Below are positions 1-6,779 of a DNA stretch of 64,000 bases, piece after piece; position 1 is the stretch's first letter; the number at the start of each line of letters is the position of its first letter. Both the position numbers and the translations under genes were made by a program. The notes under the pieces are model-generated. The model ran no database searches. It was given only the letters and a program-made list of their open reading frames with translations, and was not told the origin of the DNA. The stretch comes from Hoylesella enoeca JCM 12259 (GTDB taxonomy: Bacteria; Bacteroidota; Bacteroidia; Bacteroidales; Bacteroidaceae), in the NCBI RefSeq assembly GCF_000613405.1, contig NZ_BAIX01000009.1, forward strand, positions 1 through 64,000, in the 5' to 3' direction.

Positions 1-3
1 CGA

Positions 4-35
4 CTTGCAGAGGTGGGGGGATTTGGTTAACTTTG
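4..35 (+). promoter_or_regulatory. Bacteroidetes-type promoter of the lipid A deacylase gene
   Basis: TTG at 5-7 as a -33 element and TAACTTTG at 28-35 as the -7 element, 20 bases apart, match the Bacteroidetes consensus TTTG/TAnnTTTG. The ATG at 57 lies 21 bases after the -7 box. Confidence 0.6.
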
Positions 36-56
36 CCATTCGAAAGAGAATGAAAG

Positions 57-1244
57 ATGAATAAACATATTTTGATGGTTGTTTGGGGGATGCTGGCGAC
101 GGGCACTGCGGCAGCACAGGGGGAGGACTCGCTGGCACAGGAGGCGCCGCTGATCTATCGCATCGAGGCAGATGTGGTGCCTTCGAAGATCTTGCATACC
201 AATCAGTATCTGCGCGGGGAGAATGCCGAGGGGCGGACGATGAACCATGCGTTTACGGCGCGACTGAAATATGCGTTCCAGTTGCCGCAGGGCAGTGTGC
301 GGGCGGCGGTGTATAAGGGGGCGTATCAGGGTGTCGGGGTGGCGTATCATGACTTCAACCGGCAGTTGGGCAATCCTGTTTCGGCGTTTATCTTTCAGGG
401 TGCACGCATCGTGGGGATGGCGCCGCGGGTGTCGCTGAACTATGAATGGAACTTGGGGTTGACGTTTGGGTGGCACCCGTTTGACTTGAACGACAATCCG
501 GAGAACAAGGTGATTGGGTCGAAGGTGACGGCTTATATCGATGCCGACTTGTATGTGGGTTGGCAATTGAGTGACTGTTGGGATGTGAATGCGGGTGTGT
601 CGATTGTGCATTTTTCGAATGGTAATACGGCGATTCCTAATGCCGGGTTGAACGTGTTGGGCGGTAGGGTGAGCGTGGCTTACTATGTCAACCGGCGCCG
701 GGATCGGGCTTGGCGTGTGCGGTCGATTGCGCCGTTTCGGCGTCGGATCGGTTATGATTTGGTGTTGTATGGGGCTTGGCGCAAGCATGGCATTTATTTA
801 GACGGCAATCCGGTGGCGCTGCCGGGCAGTTATGGGGTGTTTGGGTTTACGTTTAATCCGCTTTACCATGTCAATCCGTGGTTTAATGCGGGTGTGTCGG
901 TCGACGGCGTGTATGACCGCAGTGCCAATCTCTATTATGATGACGACTATATTGTGGGGGTGGGCGATGAGGATGATGAGTGGTCGCGTGTGCGTCGGCC
1001 TTCGGTTGCGAAGCAGATGGCTTTGGGGTTGTCGGGACGCGCCGAGTTTGTGATGCCCTTTTTCACGATCAATCTCGGCTACGGGCATTATGTGCTCAAT
1101 GCGCGCGGCGGGTTTAGGGGTTGGTATCAGATGTTGGCATTGAAGGTGGGCGTAACGAAGCACCTGTTTGCGAATATCGGTTACAGTCTGCACGACTTTA
1201 AACATCCCAATCATCTCATGCTTGGCTTGGGTGTGCGCTGGTGA
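57..1244 (+). CDS. PagL-like lipid A 3-O-deacylase / acyloxyacyl hydrolase family outer membrane protein
   Basis: A 395-residue protein with a signal peptide (about residues 1-20, ending in an Ala-Ala-Ala-Gln stretch), followed by alternating aromatic/polar segments typical of an outer membrane beta-barrel. The motif HFSN near residues 185-188 matches the catalytic His-x-Ser-Asn of PagL-type deacylases, which remove the 3-O acyl chain from lipid A. It is much longer than Pseudomonas PagL, as is usual for Bacteroidetes members, with the PagL-like part in the middle and an extra barrel-like C-terminal half. It is probably transcribed alone from the promoter just upstream. Family assignment is by motif and overall character; substrate specificity is inferred. 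Confidence 0.7.
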   Translation: MNKHILMVVWGMLATGTAAAQGEDSLAQEAPLIYRIEADVVPSKILHTNQYLRGENAEGRTMNHAFTARLKYAFQLPQGSVRAAVYKGAYQGVGVAYHDFNRQLGNPVSAFIFQGARIVGMAPRVSLNYEWNLGLTFGWHPFDLNDNPENKVIGSKVTAYIDADLYVGWQLSDCWDVNAGVSIVHFSNGNTAIPNAGLNVLGGRVSVAYYVNRRRDRAWRVRSIAPFRRRIGYDLVLYGAWRKHGIYLDGNPVALPGSYGVFGFTFNPLYHVNPWFNAGVSVDGVYDRSANLYYDDDYIVGVGDEDDEWSRVRRPSVAKQMALGLSGRAEFVMPFFTINLGYGHYVLNARGGFRGWYQMLALKVGVTKHLFANIGYSLHDFKHPNHLMLGLGVRW

Positions 1245-1352
1245 GGTGGGGGGCTGCGGTTGCTTCGCCGATGGGAAGAGGCCGGTGGAAAATGGCGAAA
1301 AAGCGGATAAAAAGACCCGATAATGGAGCAACAAAAAGAGGATGCAGGTACG

Positions 1353-1380
1353 TTGGATTGGGTTTTAATGCGTATCTTTG
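1353..1380 (+). promoter_or_regulatory. Candidate promoter of the PfkB-family kinase
   Basis: TATCTTTG at 1373-1380 is a good -7 element. The nearest TTG (1353-1355) is only 17 bases upstream, shorter than the usual 19-21, so the -33 part is weak. The 240-base gap 1245-1487 holds no other recognisable feature. Confidence 0.4.
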
Positions 1381-1487
1381 CAAACTCTTAGGTTTGATTC
1401 AGTTTTGTGGTTTGCTTGGTTTGTCGGTCGTGTCTCTCGATCGGAATACGCGGGCCCGAAGTTGGCAAACGGATTAACGCTCTATCA

Positions 1488-2357
1488 ATGACAGATATTT
1501 GCTGCATCGGACACATCACACACGACACGATTATCACGCCGCAGAACCGGGTGGACATGGCTGGCGGCACGGCATTTTACTTTGCTCATGCTATTCGGAG
1601 ACTGCCGCCCGCGGTGTCGTTCCGACTGGTCACGAAGGTGGGGCACGACGGGTTGGCCGAGGTGGAACGCCTGCGCGCATCGGGAGTGGACGTGATGTGT
1701 CACGGCAGCGCGCACACCGTCTATTTTGAGAATACGTATGGGGCCGATGCCAACCACCGCAGTCAGCGCGTGTTGGCTAAGGCCGATCCTTTTACGGTCG
1801 ACGAATTGCAAGGCGTCGAGTCACGGATCTTCCACTTGGGTTCGCTTCTCGACGATGATTTCTCACCCGAGTTGGTAAGCGATCTGGCATCGCGCAGCCG
1901 CATCTCGATCGATGTGCAGGGCTTTCTGCGTGGCGTTCGCGATAGGGAGGTGTATCCCACGGCGTGGCGGACGAAAGCAGACGTGCTTCCGCAGACTGAC
2001 ATTCTCAAACTCAATGAGCATGAGATGATGATCGTTTCGGAGTCGGACGACCCGCACGAGGTGGCCCGTCAGTTGGCAGACAGCGGTGTGCGCGAAGTGG
2101 TCATCACGTTGGGGAGTTATGGTTCGCTCATCTATGCCGAAGGCAGATTCTATGAGATTCCGGCCTATCAACCCACGGCCGTAGTCGATGCGACGGGCTG
2201 CGGCGATACATATAGTGCGGGTTATCTGTATTGCCGGTCACAAGGCGTGGGCTATGAAGCCGCCGGGAAGTTTGCCGCCGCTATGTGTACGCTTAAACTC
2301 GAGCATAATGGCCCCTTTGATCGGACGATCGAGGAGGTTCAGAAAATTGTCAAATGA
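1488..2357 (+). CDS. PfkB-family carbohydrate/nucleoside kinase
   Basis: A 289-residue ribokinase-like sugar or nucleoside kinase. The N-terminal CIGHITHDTI strand and the Gly-Gly pair in MAGGTAFYFA correspond to the substrate-binding lid and PfkB signature 1. The C-terminal DATGCGDTYSAGYL, with the Asp of GCGD as catalytic base and a Gly-rich anion hole, is PfkB signature 2. I chose the ATG at 1488 rather than the upstream start at 1407 because homology to the family begins at MTDICCIGH and the upstream segment lacks domain character. The gene ends 24 bases before the convergent ABC ATPase. The substrate cannot be told from sequence; adenosine, fructose or ribose kinases all share this fold. 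Confidence 0.8.
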   Translation: MTDICCIGHITHDTIITPQNRVDMAGGTAFYFAHAIRRLPPAVSFRLVTKVGHDGLAEVERLRASGVDVMCHGSAHTVYFENTYGADANHRSQRVLAKADPFTVDELQGVESRIFHLGSLLDDDFSPELVSDLASRSRISIDVQGFLRGVRDREVYPTAWRTKADVLPQTDILKLNEHEMMIVSESDDPHEVARQLADSGVREVVITLGSYGSLIYAEGRFYEIPAYQPTAVVDATGCGDTYSAGYLYCRSQGVGYEAAGKFAAAMCTLKLEHNGPFDRTIEEVQKIVK

Positions 2358-2381
2358 TGTGCAGGGAGAGATGAGTGTTGT

Positions 2382-3161
2382 CTAACACGATGTCTGTTCG
2401 CGCAATATAACGGTTGATGACGCCCTGCGAAGCCAATGCGCGGGGCGTGCCGACGGATAAGCTCGCTCGGCATCGAGCATCCAAAGTTCGTCGGAGAGTT
2501 GCAAGGCCAACTCTAAGTCGTGTGTGGAAAGAAGAATAGTCTTGTCTTGTTCTCGGGCCAACCGACGCAGCAACTGCATAACGTCCACCTTGCTTGGGAA
2601 ATCGAGAAAGGCAGTCGGCTCATCGAGTAAGATGATCGGCGTCTGTTGAGCCAGTGCCTTGGCGATCATCACCTTCTGACGTTCGCCGTCGCTGAGGGTT
2701 TGGATCATCCTGCCGGCGAGTGCCTGAATCCCCACCAGTTGCAGCGCTTCGTCCACGATCCGATGGTCTGCCTCGTTGAGACTGCCCCAGAATCCCGTAT
2801 AAGGCGAGCGCCCCAGCCCCACTAATTCGGTCGCAGTGATGTTCTGTACATCAGGCTTTCCCGTCAGCACAACACTGATTCGCCGTGCCAATTCTTTCTT
2901 GGTCAGTCTGCCGATCTCATCGAAAGCCCTTGCTTCACGATCATCTTCCCGCTGTCGGGCGATGCGAATCTCGCCCGACAAAGCCGTTTGGAATCCCGCC
3001 AATGTGCGCAGAAGCGTCGACTTCCCCACGCCGTTTGCCCCGAGCATACACGTGAGTCGGCCGCTTTCGACCGTTGCATTGACATCCGTCAACACCGCTT
3101 TCGCTTGCTTGCCACACATGGGGTACCCCACAGTCAAATCCTTTAACCTAATCGTTTCCAT
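2382..3161 (-). CDS. FecE/BtuD-type ABC transporter ATP-binding protein
   Basis: A 259-residue ATPase with all nucleotide-binding motifs: Walker A GANGVGKST near residue 43, ABC signature LSDGERQK near 144, Walker B with the D-loop in IILLDEPTA near 163, and the switch His in LLSTHDLE. The closest relatives by character are the ATPases of iron-siderophore, heme and cobalamin importers. No permease or binding protein is next to it, so its partners must be encoded elsewhere. A TAATTTTG box on the minus strand (3174-3167) ends only a few bases before the ATG, suggesting a very short or absent leader. It is divergent from the small membrane protein gene. Confidence 0.8.
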   Translation of the reverse strand: METIRLKDLTVGYPMCGKQAKAVLTDVNATVESGRLTCMLGANGVGKSTLLRTLAGFQTALSGEIRIARQREDDREARAFDEIGRLTKKELARRISVVLTGKPDVQNITATELVGLGRSPYTGFWGSLNEADHRIVDEALQLVGIQALAGRMIQTLSDGERQKVMIAKALAQQTPIILLDEPTAFLDFPSKVDVMQLLRRLAREQDKTILLSTHDLELALQLSDELWMLDAERAYPSARPAHWLRRASSTVILREQTSC

Positions 3162-3166
3162 ACGTG

Positions 3167-3174
3167 CAAAATTA
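3167..3174 (-). promoter_or_regulatory. Candidate -7 element of the ABC ATPase gene
   Basis: TAATTTTG read on the minus strand (3174 to 3167). No clear TTTG is present 19-21 bases upstream. The start codon at 3161 follows at once, so the transcript would be nearly leaderless. Confidence 0.35.
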
Positions 3175-3184
3175 CGATAAATCT

Positions 3185-3216
3185 TTTGGCACTTTCAGGA
3201 AAATGTCATATATTTG
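3185..3216 (+). promoter_or_regulatory. Promoter of small membrane protein gene
   Basis: TTTG at 3185-3188 and TATATTTG at 3209-3216, spaced 20 bases, match the Bacteroidetes consensus fully. The -33 box is embedded in TTTGGCACTTTCA, a 13-mer repeated exactly at the next small gene's promoter (3734). Confidence 0.75.
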
Positions 3217-3296
3217 CATGACTAACGTAATAACTAATAGCAAATGATGAATACCAGTAGTCGTGATAAAATCTTATCGTCGTATATGCCAAGCTT

Positions 3297-3611
3297 ATGC
3301 TTTTGCTCGGCGCCATCAGTCCTGCCACAGAAAGACATGAGCAGCTGTTTTATCTATGTACATTTCTGATCTTAGCAATCTTCTTTACGTGTGTGATCGG
3401 CCTGATAATGGCATTCAGGAAAGGGTGTCGCTGCCTCTTAGACATGGTTTGGGGCACTCCTCGCGACTGTTTGGATGATATATTGATAGCGATTGCCGGA
3501 ATCTTTGTTTGTTATTCCATGGATTATTCCAAGCAATCTATCTTTTGGTGGATCGTACTGATGATTAATGTATTACAGCTACGAGTCTTTTATAAAAAGA
3601 GGAAAGAATAA
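3297..3611 (+). CDS. Small predicted membrane protein, unknown function (probably truncated at its 5' end by a frame break)
   Basis: The intact frame gives 104 residues with two or three hydrophobic segments (about residues 15-40, 60-75 and 78-92) and a basic end KKRKE. I recognise no family. The promoter predicts transcription from about 3223. A better start, ATGATG at 3244, lies in another frame: it reads MMNTSSRDKILSSYMPS and would join this frame if one T were added at TT 3295-3296, giving 122 residues. This is the same single-base-deletion pattern seen in nine other genes here, so the true gene is probably 3244-3611. A hairpin terminator follows at 3658. Confidence 0.55.
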   Translation: MLLLGAISPATERHEQLFYLCTFLILAIFFTCVIGLIMAFRKGCRCLLDMVWGTPRDCLDDILIAIAGIFVCYSMDYSKQSIFWWIVLMINVLQLRVFYKKRKE

Positions 3612-3657
3612 GCGGATTTAATCGTATTTCGTAGCCTCTTTATTTATTAAATATAGT

Positions 3658-3690
3658 CAGGCCGTACCTCGTTATAACGGGTACGGCCTG
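3658..3690 (+). terminator. Rho-independent terminator
   Basis: CAGGCCGTACC (3658-3668) pairs perfectly with GGTACGGCCTG (3680-3690) around an 11-base loop, followed by TTATTGTATT. It closes the small membrane protein gene. Confidence 0.8.
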
Positions 3691-3733
3691 TTATTGTATT
3701 GTAAAAGTCATAGCCCAACGGTAGTGAAATATA

Positions 3734-3765
3734 TTTGGCACTTTCAATATTTAAGCATACATTTG
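3734..3765 (+). promoter_or_regulatory. Promoter of the 56-residue small ORF
   Basis: TTTG at 3734-3737 and TACATTTG at 3758-3765 with a 20-base spacer. It shares TTTGGCACTTTCA with the promoter at 3185. Confidence 0.7.
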
Positions 3766-3785
3766 CACCATTAACGCGATGACAA

Positions 3786-3956
3786 ATGATATATCTCAAT
3801 CAATTCCACAAAGAAAGCACCGAAAGGATGTTTCAAGAGATGGAAGAATGGCACAAATCTCCGACCTCCTCAGAAGAAGCTGCCAAGCAAATGATGCGCA
3901 ATTTAAGGCAGGCTCAGCAAATGGAGGCGGCTTATATGAAGAGCAAGCAGTCGTAG
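3786..3956 (+). CDS. Small helical protein (56 aa), unknown function
   Basis: ATG at 3786 to TAG at 3954-3956. The product begins MIYLNQFHKESTERMFQEM, is rich in Glu, Gln, Met and Ala, and continues as charged helix with QMMRNLRQAQQMEAAYMK near the end. It looks like a soluble amphipathic helical protein. An overlapping frame starting at 3779 is slightly longer but has the composition of a shadow frame. The start is 21 bases after a well-formed -7 box, which supports the shorter frame. No family is recognised. The stretch 3957-4127 contains only pyrimidine-rich sequence with CACTC-like words. Confidence 0.5.
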   Translation: MIYLNQFHKESTERMFQEMEEWHKSPTSSEEAAKQMMRNLRQAQQMEAAYMKSKQS

Positions 3957-4127
3957 AGAGATTTGTTTACAACTCCTGATCTCTTGCTCAATTATTCTTA
4001 AGCAAGTTCTTTCATACACTCACTCTCTCATTCATTCCACTCCATATAACAGATTCATAACTCACTTTCTCCGCCTCCCCAATGGGTTGTGGGAGAGGCT
4101 CGAACGAATAATTAATTCACAAACGAT

Positions 4128-4529
4128 ATGCTTCAACGCGATTATATCATGCGACTCATCCAGGAATTCATGGTTGCCATTCAGAAATTCTTGGAAAAGG
4201 CAGAGGGCGAAGACCAAGATTTGGCCCTGCGCGATTTATACAGACAGTATGTGGGCGACTATGAAACGCTGCGTAATCTTTCCGTGGACGAGGCCTTGCA
4301 CTATGCCGGCGAGCACTGGAAAGACGACGAACAAACGGAGCGTTTAGGGATGTTGGCCGAACTGTATTATGTCGAAGGCTCCGGCAAACAGGCGCCGCTG
4401 CGCGACATGTTGCTCGAAAAAGCTTTCCGGTTATTCGACTATCTCAGTACACATGATAAAACTTTCAACCTCGACCGACAGCAAAAGATGGTGCATATCC
4501 AACAGATGTTGCATGCGAAAAGCCGTTAA
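4128..4529 (+). CDS. Hypothetical helical protein, possibly DUF6483-like
   Basis: A 133-residue, mostly helical, acidic protein starting MLQRDYIMRLIQEFMVAIQ. The opening resembles short Bacteroidetes/Firmicutes proteins of the DUF6483 type, but I hold this loosely. A later start at MRLIQEF (4149) is possible. There is no signal peptide or membrane segment. An oddity at the 3' end: the last codons and the TAA stop (4527-4529) lie inside the first unit of a 22-bp repeat array (4516-4603), so the repeat supplies the C-terminal residues AKSR. Confidence 0.6.
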   Translation: MLQRDYIMRLIQEFMVAIQKFLEKAEGEDQDLALRDLYRQYVGDYETLRNLSVDEALHYAGEHWKDDEQTERLGMLAELYYVEGSGKQAPLRDMLLEKAFRLFDYLSTHDKTFNLDRQQKMVHIQQMLHAKSR

Positions 4530-4603
4530 TCATCGTGCAACTAACAGTTTTTCGCACGCCAACTAAGCGTTCATCGCACGCCAATTAACCGTTAGTTGCA
4601 TGG
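4516..4603. repeat. 22-bp palindromic tandem array A (4 units)
   Basis: Four units start at 4516, 4538, 4560 and 4582, each exactly 22 bases. The last contains CAATTAACCGTTAGTTG, close to the family palindrome CAACTAACSGTTAGTTG. The first unit is the CGAAAAGCCGTTAATC variant and overlaps the stop codon of the preceding gene. The last unit reaches to within 20 bases of the ATG of the pseudouridine synthase. Confidence 0.85.
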
Positions 4604-4622
4604 TGTTGATTATCAATATGTT

Positions 4623-6233
4623 ATGTTGTTTCATCCTTTACATACTGCGCTTCCGCGTCCGCAGCAGTTCAACAATCCTTTTTTCTATGATCCGCACCCG
4701 CTTTGTCGCCTCGCCGTCGAGCAACTCCGGTTGCAGATCGAGGCCTTGACAGCGTGGCGCGAAGAGGTGGCGCGGGGCAAGATGTTCGGCGTGTTGGTGG
4801 TCGAAAAAGCGTCGGGCGAACTCGGATTTCTTGCTGCTTACTCGGGACAAATCGGCGAACGGGCCGACTGGGAGGGCTTTGTGCCGGCCGTGTTCGATTA
4901 TTTGCAGCCTGCGGGTTATTTCAAAACCGAGGAAGAGAAGATCTCGCGCATCAATCGGGAGATTGCCGATCTGATGTCGTCTGAACAACGGCGCGAGGCT
5001 GTGGAACATTTGGCATTGATGAAAGCTGCGGCCGAACGCGAAATAGAAGCCTATCGACAGCAGATGAGAGAGGCTAAACGCAAACGTGATGAACGGCGTG
5101 AACAGTCTGTGGAGGATGCCGATGAGGAGGCTCGGATACGCGAAAGTCAGTTTATGAAAGCCGAACTGCGGCGGTTGAAGAAGCGTCTGGCGGCACGCGT
5201 TGCGGCATTGGCGGCAACGGTGCAGACGTTCGACGACGAGATCGAGCGGCGCAAGGCGGAGCGTAAACGGCGCTCAGATGCCTTGCAGCATTGGCTTTTC
5301 CGACAGTTTCGTATGCGTAATGCGCGGGGCGAAGAGCGCGATTTGTTGCACATCTTTGCTGCTACGGCGCAGCGTGTTCCACCCTCGGGAGCCGGCGAAT
5401 GTTGTGCGCCGAAACTGTTGCAATATGCTTTTCTGCATGATCTTCGGCCTCTTGCGATGGCCGAATTTTGGTGGGGTGCATCGCCGAAGACCGAGCTTCG
5501 TCGGCATCTTCACTATTACCCGGCGTGTCGGGGCAAGTGTAAACCCATCTTAGAGTTTATGCTTCGAGGAATGGATGTAGCCAAGAATCCATTGGATTCA
5601 CTTGAAAAAAAGACATTGGAGATTGTTTATGAAGACGCGTTTTTGGCCGTCGTGAACAAGCCCGAGGGGATGTTGAGCGTGCCGGGAAAAAGTTGTCGCG
5701 AGTCGGTCGACAGCGTGTTGCGCACCCGTTGGCCCGAAGTCGACGGACCGATCATGGTGCATCGGCTCGATATGGCTACCAGCGGACTGCTCGTTGCGGC
5801 TAAAACAACTGCGGTCTATCGGCTGTTGCAGGCGCAGTTTGCCCGTCGCGAGGTGAGCAAACGCTATGTGGCGCTGCTCGTTTCAAGGCCGAATGCAGCT
5901 CCGCGAGGCACGATTTCGCTGCCCATACGCCCCGATCCGCTCGACCGGCCGCGCCAAATCGTAGATTGGGAACACGGCAAAACGGCCGTCACCGACTATC
6001 AGATCGACGGCGAATCGGGTGCATTCACGCGCGTGACACTATGGCCTCGCACGGGGCGTACCCATCAGTTGCGCGTGCATTGCGCACATATCGACGGACT
6101 GAATGCCCCGATTGTGGGCGACACGCTGTATGGTTTGTCGGCCGACCGACTCTATCTGCATGCCGCCGAAATTGCATTCACGCATCCGGTTACGGGCAAA
6201 CGGCTGGCGTTTACGCGTGAACCGGAATTCTGA
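4623..6233 (+). CDS. RluA-family pseudouridine synthase with long N-terminal coiled-coil extension
   Basis: A 536-residue protein. The C-terminal part, from about residue 340, is an RluA-type synthase: MVHRLDMATSG near residue 378 holds the catalytic Asp of the HRLD motif, followed by the RYVALL and RTGRTHQLRVH motifs. It isomerises uridine in rRNA or tRNA. Residues 1-330 form an extension with a strongly charged coiled coil (about 110-225, rich in Glu, Arg and Lys), as in large Bacteroidetes members. The frame is open from a TTG at 4596, but that lies in the repeat array. I chose the ATG at 4623 because MLFHPLHT begins the conserved region. No S4 domain is apparent. The exact target nucleotide cannot be predicted. 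Confidence 0.85.
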   Translation: MLFHPLHTALPRPQQFNNPFFYDPHPLCRLAVEQLRLQIEALTAWREEVARGKMFGVLVVEKASGELGFLAAYSGQIGERADWEGFVPAVFDYLQPAGYFKTEEEKISRINREIADLMSSEQRREAVEHLALMKAAAEREIEAYRQQMREAKRKRDERREQSVEDADEEARIRESQFMKAELRRLKKRLAARVAALAATVQTFDDEIERRKAERKRRSDALQHWLFRQFRMRNARGEERDLLHIFAATAQRVPPSGAGECCAPKLLQYAFLHDLRPLAMAEFWWGASPKTELRRHLHYYPACRGKCKPILEFMLRGMDVAKNPLDSLEKKTLEIVYEDAFLAVVNKPEGMLSVPGKSCRESVDSVLRTRWPEVDGPIMVHRLDMATSGLLVAAKTTAVYRLLQAQFARREVSKRYVALLVSRPNAAPRGTISLPIRPDPLDRPRQIVDWEHGKTAVTDYQIDGESGAFTRVTLWPRTGRTHQLRVHCAHIDGLNAPIVGDTLYGLSADRLYLHAAEIAFTHPVTGKRLAFTREPEF

Positions 6234-6276
6234 AAAAGGTAAATTGCAATGCGATTACCATGCAAGACCAGCTGAT

Positions 6277-6771
6277 TCAGTCTGCCGCAGGCACATATTT
6301 ACGCTTACCCGAAAACTCCGTAAAGTCTACTCGGATAATCTCCACACGATGAAAGGACTTGTGTGCATACTTATCGCCAAGCTCTTTGTCATCGGGCGAC
6401 AACTTATCTATCAGCAAATGAAGAGCTCGCATCTTCTCTTCATCGCTCAGACCGACGTATGCCCGACCTCTGAACAGCACACTCTCATATTCTGTCGTGA
6501 ACTTATTGGGCAGCAGATGAACACGACCCACGATGACAAACGACACCTCTGCGTGCTTTGCAATAGCGCGAAGCTTAAAGCCTTCGGGGGCACAATGAAT
6601 GTAGATAGAATCTTTGCCGTCCCACACGTGATTGACGGGAATACCGTAAGGCATACCATTTTCGTCGATCATCGACAGCACGCCATATTCCGAATCACGC
6701 AAAAGCTCGAGGGCACGAGTCTCATCCATCAGTCGATCTCGCCGCCGAACGGTATCGTTTACATATTTCAT
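6277..6771 (-). CDS. Pyridoxamine 5'-phosphate oxidase (PPOX) family protein, Nim-like
   Basis: A 164-residue split-barrel flavin-binding protein. It contains YGVLSMIDENGMPYGIPVNH near residues 29-48 and the HCAPEGFKLRAI segment, both arranged as in the 5-nitroimidazole-reductase (Nim) group of PPOX proteins, which also has this length. It probably binds FMN or heme and acts on a small molecule in the cytoplasm. The stop lies 43 bases from the end of the preceding convergent gene. The gene begins 8 bases after the end of the transporter gene (6780), so the two are likely cotranscribed. Nitroimidazole resistance should not be assumed, because many unselected Bacteroidetes carry such homologues. 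Confidence 0.75.
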   Translation of the reverse strand: MKYVNDTVRRRDRLMDETRALELLRDSEYGVLSMIDENGMPYGIPVNHVWDGKDSIYIHCAPEGFKLRAIAKHAEVSFVIVGRVHLLPNKFTTEYESVLFRGRAYVGLSDEEKMRALHLLIDKLSPDDKELGDKYAHKSFHRVEIIRVDFTEFSGKRKYVPAAD

Positions 6772-6779
6772 AGCAGTCT

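Noticed and set aside
27-788. Long minus-strand reading frame opposite the first gene
   Set aside because: It has the Pro/His/Arg-rich composition of a shadow frame; the plus strand encodes a convincing signal peptide and PagL motif.
3185-3216. Sigma-54 promoter (TGGCAC at the right place)
   Set aside because: No GC at the matching -12 position; the Bacteroidetes TTTG/TAnnTTTG pair explains the site better.
3779-3979. 66-residue frame overlapping the 56-residue small gene
   Set aside because: Composition is that of a shadow; the overlapping frame at 3786 gives a coherent helical protein.
6277-6771. Metronidazole resistance gene
   Set aside because: Only family resemblance to Nim; no insertion sequence with an outward promoter lies upstream, and such homologues are widespread in susceptible strains.
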